Shown one piece after another: positions 37,612 through 45,836 of a stretch of 64,000 nucleotides of DNA. How positions within the stretch are numbered: the stretch's first letter is position 1; the number at the start of each line of letters is the position of its first letter. Position numbers and translations under genes: made by a program. The DNA lies in NCBI RefSeq assembly GCF_009696045.1, contig NZ_VUMT01000015.1, forward strand, positions 1-64,000. The letters run 5' to 3'. A model generated the notes under the pieces. It did no database searches. It was not told the origin of the DNA and was given only the letters and a program-made list of their open reading frames with translations. Source of the DNA: Velocimicrobium porci. GTDB lineage: Bacteria > Bacillota > Clostridia > Lachnospirales > Lachnospiraceae.

Positions 37612-39459
37612 ATGGGGAACGAATTACTTCGCAGGCTACAGAATAAAAAAAAGATGTGGACGACTCCAAAGCATCCGATTTATTTTCAATCGATTGAATT
37701 CAAAATAATTTATGCAGCAGGGGTTTTTATTCATGCTGGATTACATAAAAAAGTAAATACGTTAAATAATTTTGAGTTAGAAAGACTTTTGACAAAAGGA
37801 TTGGATTTTAATCAAAAGGAAAAAGCACAAGTTATTCGTGTCGCTCGAAATGAGCAAAAGGCAATCGATGCTGTTATTCGCCTGTTAACTACACCTGTTA
37901 TGAAAGAATTATTTTTAATGGATTTAATCAGTGTATCAATGGGATCGGATATGATGTCAAATGAAGAAAAGGAATCGATTGGTTTATTCGCAGAATTATT
38001 TCACATTTCCCATAAACAGGTAAAATTATTGGAACAATTTGCAGTTGCGGCTTTTTTACATGATAAAAATAGAGCGAAAAAGATTATGAATGAGATGCCT
38101 AAAAATGGAATTAGCTGTACGATTGCAGAATTAAAGTATTATATTTCAGATGTAGACTATGTAACAAAAATTGACCATACAGTGTTTACAAAAAGTTCAA
38201 TGGTAAAGTTGTATGACCAATGTGAGATTAAGGATGATATTATTGTTGGAAATGGTCAGACGTTAATTATTTCTAATGCAGTTGTTGCCATGTATGGAAG
38301 CATTATTTTAGATGGTGGAATTGTCCAGATAAGAAATAGCCAGTTAAGAAAAAGGAATTTTAGTTGTCAGCCATTGATTCAAAGTAAGAGTTACTCCCAA
38401 TTGGATATTGTTGATGGAAATTTTTGGTGCAAAGGTTGCTGCAGTGCAGTTGTAATGGAACATGGACAGTTGTTTTTTAAAGATAGTAATATTAGAGAAA
38501 CCTTGGGAAGTGCAGTTATCTTTCGAGGTGATAAATTTAAAATTGAGAATGTATATTTTGAACATTGCCTTTCAAATCAGAATGGTGGTGCAGTTTGTAT
38601 TGAAAATGAAACTGGACAAATAAAAGGCTGCAGTTTTTATGACTGTCAAGGAAAACTTGGTGGTGCTATTTACACAAAAAACGGGATAGAGATTTTGGAT
38701 TGTATATTTAATTTTTGTAAAGCATTGGAATATGGTGGAGTAATTTTTTACGAAGGAGAGATTGAAGAGAAGATTAGAAATTGCTACTATACCCATTGTT
38801 ATCCAAGAGGGGAAGAAATAATTCAGCATATTATAGGAAAGTCTGAGAAAATCATTGACAAAGAATATAATATTATATGGAATACGTTGCTAGAACAAAC
38901 TGTTTTTGTTTCAGAAAAAGGAACATTGAGAATGGACGGCGCATTTGTTTATTTAATGTGTCCGATTGTGTGTCGTGGCACATTAGAAATTCGTCATAGT
39001 AAAGTAAAAGGACTGCAAATAAATGGAAGAGATATGTTTTTACTTGAGTGGGCTAGAGGAGCAACGATTGAATATAGTGAATTTGACGGCAACCTCCAAT
39101 ATGGAATTTTTCGTGCATCTGGAACAAGATTAAAAATGGAAAGCTGTATTATTCGAAATACGGCAGGAGGAAGAGGCGTCTTTGACGCGTATACTTCCAT
39201 TATTGAAAATTGTATTTTTTCTTTTTGTCAAAAAGGTGGAATTTATTGTCAGGGTGGAAAGATTCGTAATTGTCAATTTATTAACTGTAGGGGAAAGAGT
39301 GGTGCAGGAATTATTGTATATGGAGGTAACGGGCAGATAGAGAATTGTATGTTTGTTCGCTGTATTTCTACTTATAGTGGAGGAGGTATTGATTCTACCG
39401 GAAGATGTATAATCAAAGATTGTACATTTGAAGAATGTAAGCCGGATAATATGACTTGA
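37612..39459 (+). CDS. TerB-like domain plus double beta-helix protein, paralogue 2
   Basis: A 615-residue paralogue of the preceding gene. The N-terminal domain has LFLMDLISVSMGSDMMSNEE then a KESIGLFAELFHISHKQVKLLEQF helix pair, close to TerB in pattern. The beta-helix occupies about residues 200-615 and looks doubled, with two DG..(V/I).(I/L)....(I/V).G-type starts separated by a short helical break near residue 410. Cys/Asn ladders recur (IKGCSFYDCQGKLGG, IENCMFVRCISTYSGG). No signal peptide. ATG 37612 is preferred over upstream in-frame codons because GAAAGGGGTG lies before it. Confidence 0.65.
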   Translation: MGNELLRRLQNKKKMWTTPKHPIYFQSIEFKIIYAAGVFIHAGLHKKVNTLNNFELERLLTKGLDFNQKEKAQVIRVARNEQKAIDAVIRLLTTPVMKELFLMDLISVSMGSDMMSNEEKESIGLFAELFHISHKQVKLLEQFAVAAFLHDKNRAKKIMNEMPKNGISCTIAELKYYISDVDYVTKIDHTVFTKSSMVKLYDQCEIKDDIIVGNGQTLIISNAVVAMYGSIILDGGIVQIRNSQLRKRNFSCQPLIQSKSYSQLDIVDGNFWCKGCCSAVVMEHGQLFFKDSNIRETLGSAVIFRGDKFKIENVYFEHCLSNQNGGAVCIENETGQIKGCSFYDCQGKLGGAIYTKNGIEILDCIFNFCKALEYGGVIFYEGEIEEKIRNCYYTHCYPRGEEIIQHIIGKSEKIIDKEYNIIWNTLLEQTVFVSEKGTLRMDGAFVYLMCPIVCRGTLEIRHSKVKGLQINGRDMFLLEWARGATIEYSEFDGNLQYGIFRASGTRLKMESCIIRNTAGGRGVFDAYTSIIENCIFSFCQKGGIYCQGGKIRNCQFINCRGKSGAGIIVYGGNGQIENCMFVRCISTYSGGGIDSTGRCIIKDCTFEECKPDNMT

Positions 39460-39473
39460 TAAAAAATTAAATT

Positions 39474-39505
39474 AAAAAGGTACGAAAAAATAATTCGTAC
39501 CTTTG
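39474..39505. terminator. Bidirectional terminator after the Tad-like operon
   Basis: AAAGGTACGAA and TTCGTACCTTT form a perfect 11-base stem around AAAATAA. It lies between convergent genes and can stop both. Confidence 0.85.
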
Positions 39506-39523
39506 AGTTCTGATGTCTTTTCT

Positions 39524-40843
39524 TTATTCTTTTTCAGGTTCTTCTTCTATGTTGGAAAGAAGTTTTACATGAACCTTATCAATTCTATTTTTATCCATAG
39601 TATGAACGGTAAATGTTATGTTTCCTTCTGTAACAGATTCCCCTACGACAGGAAGATGTTCTAAAAGATTAATAATATGACCGGCAATTGAATTATAATC
39701 ATCAGATTCTAAAGTAAGACCAAGAGAATCATTGATATCATCAAGCTTTGTACTTCCTTCAATCATATATTCATTTGGGGCAATCTGCTGAATTTGGTCT
39801 TCTTCATCATCATCGTACTCATCTTTAATATCCCCGACGATTTCTTCCAGTAAATCTTCTAATGTAATTAAACCTGCAGTTGAACCATATTCATCTAATA
39901 CAATAGCAACAGAGGAAGAAGCTTTTCGAAGTTCCAGTAAAAGTTCAGAAGTTTTTTGGTATTCATAAGTAAAGTAAGGATCGCGCATAAAATCACGAAT
40001 ATGAAAATCTTCTTTTTTTCCTTTGTAGAAGAAAACATCTTTTAAGTTGATAATACCAATTACATTATCTCTGGAATCTTCATAAACTGGCAGTCTTGAA
40101 AATTTTTCTTCTTCAAAATCACTTACCAATTCATCATAGGTTGCATTTACATTTGTAAATTCCATATCAATGTGGGGTACCATAACATCTTTTGCCAATG
40201 AGTCACCAAAGTCTACAACATTTGTAATCATATGGCGCTCTTCTGTTTCAATAACCCCCTCTTCATGACTGACATTTACAATAGTTCTTAACTCATTTTC
40301 AGTCATCGAAGCAACTTTTTCATTTGGGTCGATATGAAATAGCAATAATAAAGCTAAGGATAATTTATTTACAATATAGATTGCTGGCGTTAGTAATTGC
40401 CCAAGAAAATAAATTATTTTTCCATAGCTTAAGGCTAACTTTTCGGAATTCAGTGTAGCCAGTGTTTTTGGTGTGATTTCACCAAAAATTAAAATTAAAA
40501 TAGTTACAATCGCTGTAGCAATACCAATACCGATGCTTGCGTTATTTCCCATACCCATTTTATTGCACAGATGAATGGCAATTGTGGTTGATAACGAAGA
40601 GGCAGTCAGGTTAACAATATTGTTACCTATCAGTATTGCTCCCAACATTTTTGTCGGATCCTCAATTAATTTGTTGACAATTATTGCGCTTTTTACACCT
40701 TCTTCTGCTAAAGAACGAATTCTTATTTTATTAACAGCAGTAAGGGCTGTTTCAGCAGAAGAAAAAAATGCAGATAATGAGATTAAAAGAAATAAGATTA
40801 TTATCTGCGTCACATCACTAGGGTCCAAATTCATCATCTCCAA
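39524..40843 (-). CDS. CNNM/CorC (HlyC)-family membrane protein
   Basis: A 439-residue membrane protein. The DUF21/CNNM domain with four hydrophobic helices comes first (SLSAFFSSAETALTAVNKIR, ILIFGEITPKTLA). Next is a CBS pair (DVMVPHIDMEFTNVN and SVAIVLDEYGSTAGLITLEDLLEEIVGDI). The CorC/HlyC transporter-associated domain is at the C-terminus. The family is linked to magnesium or cobalt efflux and is often annotated as hemolysin, which is misleading. Start is TTG or ATG in the run near 40836-40843; no clear ribosome-binding site decides it. Confidence 0.85.
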   Translation of the reverse strand: MEMMNLDPSDVTQIIILFLLISLSAFFSSAETALTAVNKIRIRSLAEEGVKSAIIVNKLIEDPTKMLGAILIGNNIVNLTASSLSTTIAIHLCNKMGMGNNASIGIGIATAIVTILILIFGEITPKTLATLNSEKLALSYGKIIYFLGQLLTPAIYIVNKLSLALLLLFHIDPNEKVASMTENELRTIVNVSHEEGVIETEERHMITNVVDFGDSLAKDVMVPHIDMEFTNVNATYDELVSDFEEEKFSRLPVYEDSRDNVIGIINLKDVFFYKGKKEDFHIRDFMRDPYFTYEYQKTSELLLELRKASSSVAIVLDEYGSTAGLITLEDLLEEIVGDIKDEYDDDEEDQIQQIAPNEYMIEGSTKLDDINDSLGLTLESDDYNSIAGHIINLLEHLPVVGESVTEGNITFTVHTMDKNRIDKVHVKLLSNIEEEPEKE

Positions 40844-40925
40844 TCTTTAAGCTATTCTACAATAGGAAGCCAATTATTGTCAAGATATACTGGAGATTTA
40901 TTATGTAATAATAATTACTAGTTGG

Positions 40926-40983
40926 AATGGCGAACATAAGATAAACTAGAGATTGTTTTATTGTCCGCCATTTTGTTTTTTAA
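40926..40983 (+). terminator. Terminator-like hairpin
   Basis: AATGGCG and CGCCATT arms with further A/T pairing enclose a 40-base loop, followed by TTTTGTTTTTT on the plus strand. No plus-strand gene ends here, so its use is unclear. Confidence 0.45.
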
Positions 40984-40992
40984 TTTATATTT

Positions 40993-41184
40993 TTATGGTC
41001 GAAACGAAGAAGAAAACATATTTTCTACATAGCTTCTCATTTCATCTTTGCTTCTTACTTGTCTTGCACCAGTTACAATTTTTTCTTGTTCTGACTTTGG
41101 CAGTGTGGCAAACTGTGTTAAAATATCAGAATGCATTGCAAGTTCCATAGTAAAACCGATTGGAAGTTCGTTATTATTTATCAT
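40993..41184 (-). CDS. Conserved small protein of unknown function
   Basis: A 63-residue protein with GAGGTG 8 bases before its ATG. It reads MINNNELPIGFTMELAMHSD, then EQEKIVTGARQVRSKDEMRSYVENMF. The pattern SEQEK...GARQV.SKDEM..YVE recurs in small clostridial proteins annotated only as hypothetical. Predicted helical and cytoplasmic. It may share transcription with the CNNM gene downstream on the same strand. Confidence 0.7.
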   Translation of the reverse strand: MINNNELPIGFTMELAMHSDILTQFATLPKSEQEKIVTGARQVRSKDEMRSYVENMFSSSFRP

Positions 41185-41461
41185 TTTTTTAGCACCTCGT
41201 ATTATATAAAAGTAGTATTTTTATAGTTTTTCCAAATTAGGATGTGCAATTGCAGTGTTTTTATTCTGATCGTTTGTTGGCTGTACATATTTTAAAAAAA
41301 TGTGAATAAAAAATTAAATTTTATGTTAAGAAGAAAAAAAGATTGCACAAACATAAAAGTGAGAGTAAAATGAATGGTGTTTGGGAGAGAACGAAGCGTG
41401 TATAGATTAATTAATATATATGAGAAACTGGTAACCTTGTTTTTGGAGGTGCGTTTAATTT

Positions 41462-42046
41462 ATGAGAAAGAAATCACATATTTCAGTGGCAAAATACCTA
41501 ATGAATAGCAATGGAATGGAATGTTTACAGCTTCATAAAAAGGCTTTTTATATAGGTAGTATCCTTCCAGATTGTATCCCATCATTTATTACAAGAAGAC
41601 ATTCGATTGAAGAAACAATTGATATATTAAAAAAAGAGATTGATAAAATTACAGAAAATTACGATAGCGAAAGAGGGCTTAGTTCTTATTTTTGCAGACA
41701 TTTAGGAATTATTACGCATTATGTTGCAGATTATTTTACATTTCCACATAATAAAACTTATCCGGGAAATATAAAAGATCACTGTGCATATGAAGAAGAT
41801 TTAAAACATGCGATTCGTAAATATGTTGCAAGTGATGAGGCAAAACGGGTTCGTGAGCAAAATGGCTTATTTAAAAATTCGGAAGAGATTATTTCTTTTA
41901 TTAAGAGTACGCATAAAGAATATTTAAATTTAATCAATGCAGTAAAATCGGACTGTGAGTATATTGTAGAACTTTGTCATAAAGTGGTAGATGCGATTCT
42001 TCAACTACTTGAGTTTAAAACTCAAAAAGCAATCGTTTTAGCCTAG
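41462..42046 (+). CDS. Zinc-dependent phospholipase C family protein
   Basis: A 194-residue protein with the all-helical zinc phospholipase C/P1 nuclease-like fold: HISVAKYL, FYIGSILPDC (His and Asp ligands), RHLGIITHYVADYFTFPHN (HxxxD) and HCAYEEDL. The metal ligands seem intact. There is no signal peptide, unlike secreted toxins such as Clostridium perfringens alpha toxin, so this is the short intracellular type common in Lachnospiraceae. The substrate is not known. ATG follows GGAGGTGCG. Confidence 0.75.
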   Translation: MRKKSHISVAKYLMNSNGMECLQLHKKAFYIGSILPDCIPSFITRRHSIEETIDILKKEIDKITENYDSERGLSSYFCRHLGIITHYVADYFTFPHNKTYPGNIKDHCAYEEDLKHAIRKYVASDEAKRVREQNGLFKNSEEIISFIKSTHKEYLNLINAVKSDCEYIVELCHKVVDAILQLLEFKTQKAIVLA

Positions 42047-42078
42047 GAGTTTGAAACAATTGAAAATAGGTGTAAGTT

Positions 42079-42132
42079 AAAAAAGGTTGTCGCAAATTTT
42101 AGAAAATTTCATTTTGCGACAACCTTTTTTTA
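42079..42132. terminator. Bidirectional terminator
   Basis: AAAAAAGGTTGTCGCAAA pairs with TTTGCGACAACCTTTTTT, a very strong symmetrical hairpin between convergent genes. Confidence 0.9.
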
Positions 42133-42145
42133 TAAGCAGATTATT

Positions 42146-43780
42146 TTAGTTTTCATCTTCTTCATTTTGTACACTTAAGACCTGTCTTTTCCGTGCCATT
42201 TCATCGTTATCCAAGTATTCATCGTAGGTAGATACTTTATCAATCAGACCATTTGGTGTGATTTCGATAATACGGTTGGCAATTGTCTGTATAAACTGAT
42301 GGTCTTGAGAAGTGAATAAAACGACCCCTGGGAATTTGATAATTCCATTATTTAATGCAGTAATTGATTCCATATCCAAGTGGTTTGTAGGTTCATCCAT
42401 AATCAAAACATTTGAGCCTAAAATCATCATTTTAGAAAGCATAACACGAACTTTTTCACCACCGGAAAGAACTCTTACTTTTTTAACACCATCATCACCT
42501 GCAAATAACATTCTTCCTAAGAAACCACGAACATATGTCACGTCTTTTTCAGGAGAATATGGCATTAACCAATCTACGATTGTATCATCACAGTCAAAGT
42601 CTTTTGTGTTATCTTTTGGAAAATATGCCTGAGAGGTTGTAACACCCCATTTGTAAGAGCCTTCATCTGGCTCTAATTCTCCGGCAAGAATACGGAATAA
42701 AGTAGTTGTTGCCAGTGTGTTGCTTCCAACGAATGCGATTTTATCATCGTGACCAACAATAAAGGACACATTATCTAATACTTTTACCCCGTCAATTGTT
42801 TTTGAAAGATTGGATACAGTAAGTACTTCGTTACCAATTTCACGGTTTGGTCTAAAATCAATATAAGGATATTTACGGCTTGATGGTTTAATATCATCTA
42901 ATTCAATTTTTTCTAATGCGCGTTTTCTGGAGGTAGCTTGTTTTGATTTTGAAGCATTGGCACTGAAACGCTGAATAAAATCTTGTAATTCTTTGATTTT
43001 TTCTTCTTTCTTTTTATTTGCTTCCTTCATTTGTTTTATCATCAACTGGCTGGATTCGTACCAGAAATCATAGTTACCTGCATAAAGCTGAATTTTAGCA
43101 TAATCAATATCTGCAATATGAGTACATACTTTATTTAAGAAATAGCGGTCATGGGATACAACAATAACTGTATTGTCAAAATTGATTAAGAATTCTTCTA
43201 ACCAGCGAATTGCATCTAAATCTAAGTGGTTGGTAGGTTCGTCGAGTAATAAGATATCTGGATTACCAAATAAAGCCTGAGCAAGAAGTACTTTTACTTT
43301 TTGAGAACCATTTAAATCCTTCATAAGAGCATAGTGAAGGTCTGTTTCGATTCCTAATCCGTTTAATAAAGTAGCAGCATCCGATTCCGCTTCCCAACCA
43401 TTTAAAGTTGCGAACTCACCTTCTAATTCACTTGCTTTTATTCCGTCTTCTTCTGTGAAATCTTCTTTTGCATAGATTTCTTCTTTTTCTTTCATAATAT
43501 CATAAAGTCTTTGATTTCCCATAATAACAGTGTCAAGAACCTGATATTCATCATATTGGAAATGATCTTGTTTTAAGAAAGAGAGTCGTTGACCTGGTGT
43601 AATAATAACATCACCCTTTGTAGGTTCAATTTCGCCGGTAAGAATTCGTAAAAATGTTGATTTTCCAGCGCCGTTTGCACCAATTAAACCATAACAGTTT
43701 CCTTCTGTAAATTTAATATTTACGTCTTCAAATAATGCTTTTTTTCCAAGACGTAATGTAATGTTGCTAGCTTGAATCAT
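42146..43780 (-). CDS. ABC-F family ATPase with degenerate second site
   Basis: A 544-residue cytoplasmic protein with two ABC domains and the ABC-F linker (about 240-300), so a ribosome-associated factor and not a transporter. NBD1 has a normal Walker A GANGAGKST (34-42) but LNGSQ (166-170) where LSGGQ/E is expected. NBD2 has VGSNTLATTT (351-360), which lacks the Walker A lysine, but a normal LSGGE. So the composite sites are asymmetric. It resembles YkpA/YbiT-type members. A role in translation or antibiotic protection cannot be told from sequence. Confidence 0.85.
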   Translation of the reverse strand: MIQASNITLRLGKKALFEDVNIKFTEGNCYGLIGANGAGKSTFLRILTGEIEPTKGDVIITPGQRLSFLKQDHFQYDEYQVLDTVIMGNQRLYDIMKEKEEIYAKEDFTEEDGIKASELEGEFATLNGWEAESDAATLLNGLGIETDLHYALMKDLNGSQKVKVLLAQALFGNPDILLLDEPTNHLDLDAIRWLEEFLINFDNTVIVVSHDRYFLNKVCTHIADIDYAKIQLYAGNYDFWYESSQLMIKQMKEANKKKEEKIKELQDFIQRFSANASKSKQATSRKRALEKIELDDIKPSSRKYPYIDFRPNREIGNEVLTVSNLSKTIDGVKVLDNVSFIVGHDDKIAFVGSNTLATTTLFRILAGELEPDEGSYKWGVTTSQAYFPKDNTKDFDCDDTIVDWLMPYSPEKDVTYVRGFLGRMLFAGDDGVKKVRVLSGGEKVRVMLSKMMILGSNVLIMDEPTNHLDMESITALNNGIIKFPGVVLFTSQDHQFIQTIANRIIEITPNGLIDKVSTYDEYLDNDEMARKRQVLSVQNEEDEN

Positions 43781-44007
43781 AATAAAATCCTTTCTGTGTT
43801 CTTATCTTCTATCTAAACTTTTTTTGATACCGAAAATATACATACCAAATCATATTCTATCGTAAATTCAATATTTTGCAAGCTTTTTTTCGAAATTTCC
43901 GTGATAACTTGTATTTGAAGTACCAGTTAGCTATAATAGTGCTTATAGAACTGAGAGAGAAAGAAAGGATAGTATCGCAGGCAGATTGGCGATAATATAT
44001 TAGAATT

Positions 44008-45822
44008 ATGAATTTATTAACTGCAGAAAAGATATCAAAAAGTTTTACAGATAAAATCTTATTAAAAGAAGTAACACTTGGAATTAATGAGGGAGACCGA
44101 ATCGGAGTTATCGGAATAAATGGTACAGGAAAATCAACATTATTAAAGTTAATTGCGGGACTTGAACTGCCGGATGAGGGAACGGTAACGAAAGGAAATA
44201 AAGTTAGAATTGAGTATTTGCCACAAAATCCAGAGTTTGACAAAACAAAGACGATTCTGGAAAATGTGATTTGTAACAAAAAGGGGCAGGAGGAGCATTG
44301 GAATATTGAAGGAGAGGCAAGAGCAATGCTATTGAAGCTTGGGATTGCCAATGCAGATGAATCGGTCTCTGTTTTGTCCGGAGGGCAGAAAAAGCGTGCG
44401 GCATTAGTGCGAACATTAATGACCCCTGCCGATATTCTGGTACTGGATGAGCCGACGAACCACTTAGACAATGAGATGGCAGAGTGGCTTGAAAATTACC
44501 TGAATCAATGGCGTGGGGCTTACATTATGGTAACGCATGACCGATATTTTCTTGATAAAGTAACAAATTGTATTGTAGAGATTGACAAGGGAAATTTGTA
44601 TCGTTATTCTGCTAATTATAAAGGATTTCTTAAATTGAAAGCAGAGCGGGAAGAAATGTTACTTGCGACAGAGCGGAAAAAAGAAAGTCTTTATCGAAAA
44701 GACTTAGAATGGATGATGCGTGGGGCAAGGGCAAGGTCTACAAAGCAAAAAGCCCATATTGAACGTTTTGAAGCGTTAAGAGATAGAGAAAAACCGATTG
44801 TTGGGGATAGTACAGTGGAGGTAAATACACTGTCAACCAGACTTGGCAAGAAAACAATTGAATTAAGTCATATATCCAAAGGCTATGGAGAACGACAGCT
44901 AATCAAAGATTTCAGTTATATATTTTTGCGAGAGGATAGGGTTGGAATTATTGGTCATAATGGATGTGGAAAATCTACGTTGCTAAAAATTATAAATGGA
45001 ATTGTAGAGCCAGATGAGGGGACAGTTGAAATTGGAGAAACTGTAAAAATAGGATATTTCTCACAAGAAAACGAGTATATGGATGAAAATCAAAGAGTAA
45101 TTGATTACATCAAAGATACTGCGTTGACGATTCAGACAACAGATGGAACAAAATCTGCCTCTCAAATGTGTGAGTTATTTTTGTTTGATGGTACGTTACA
45201 GTATTCTTATATTAAGAAGTTATCTGGTGGTGAAAAGAGAAGACTTTACTTATTAAAGGTATTGATGGAGGCTCCTAATATTTTAATTTTGGATGAGCCG
45301 ACAAATGATTTGGATATTCAGACACTTACAATATTAGAGGACTATTTATCCACTTATTCAGGGATTGTGATTGCTGTATCCCATGACCGGTATTTTTTAG
45401 ATAAATTAGCAACAAGAATTTTTGCATTTGAAGAAAATGGAAAGATTCGTCAATATGAAGGAAATTATTCTGATTATCATAGTGTAGCAGGAGATAAGAA
45501 ATCTGTTAGCGGGCAGGAAAAGGAAAAGATTTCCCAACCTAAAAAAGAAAAAGTAAAGACCAGTCAAAAGCTTAAATTTTCTTATCTGGAACAGCAGGAA
45601 TATGATACAATTGATGATTGCATTGCGGAACTAGAAGAAAAATTAGAAAATTTAGAGCCTCTAATTGAAAAAGAAGCAAGTAATTATGGAAAATTAAATG
45701 AGCTTATGAAGCAAAAAGAAGAATTGGAACTTCAGCTTGAACAGAAAATGGAACGTTGGGTGTATCTGAATGATTTGGCTGAGCAGATAAAAGCTGAAAA
45801 AGAAAATGGCTTCGTATCATAG
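44008..45822 (+). CDS. ABC-F family ATPase with C-terminal coiled coil (Uup-like)
   Basis: A 604-residue protein with two complete ABC domains: Walker A GINGTGKST and GHNGCGKST, signatures LSGGQKKR and LSGGEKRR, and two EPTN motifs. A charged ~80-residue C-terminal coiled coil (LEQQEYDTIDDCIAELEEKLENL) marks the Uup-like group, which binds branched DNA or ribosomes. The ATG has no strong ribosome-binding site. The GH13-like gene starts 14 bases after its stop. Confidence 0.88.
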   Translation: MNLLTAEKISKSFTDKILLKEVTLGINEGDRIGVIGINGTGKSTLLKLIAGLELPDEGTVTKGNKVRIEYLPQNPEFDKTKTILENVICNKKGQEEHWNIEGEARAMLLKLGIANADESVSVLSGGQKKRAALVRTLMTPADILVLDEPTNHLDNEMAEWLENYLNQWRGAYIMVTHDRYFLDKVTNCIVEIDKGNLYRYSANYKGFLKLKAEREEMLLATERKKESLYRKDLEWMMRGARARSTKQKAHIERFEALRDREKPIVGDSTVEVNTLSTRLGKKTIELSHISKGYGERQLIKDFSYIFLREDRVGIIGHNGCGKSTLLKIINGIVEPDEGTVEIGETVKIGYFSQENEYMDENQRVIDYIKDTALTIQTTDGTKSASQMCELFLFDGTLQYSYIKKLSGGEKRRLYLLKVLMEAPNILILDEPTNDLDIQTLTILEDYLSTYSGIVIAVSHDRYFLDKLATRIFAFEENGKIRQYEGNYSDYHSVAGDKKSVSGQEKEKISQPKKEKVKTSQKLKFSYLEQQEYDTIDDCIAELEEKLENLEPLIEKEASNYGKLNELMKQKEELELQLEQKMERWVYLNDLAEQIKAEKENGFVS

Positions 45823-45836
45823 TATAGGAGGAAGAT

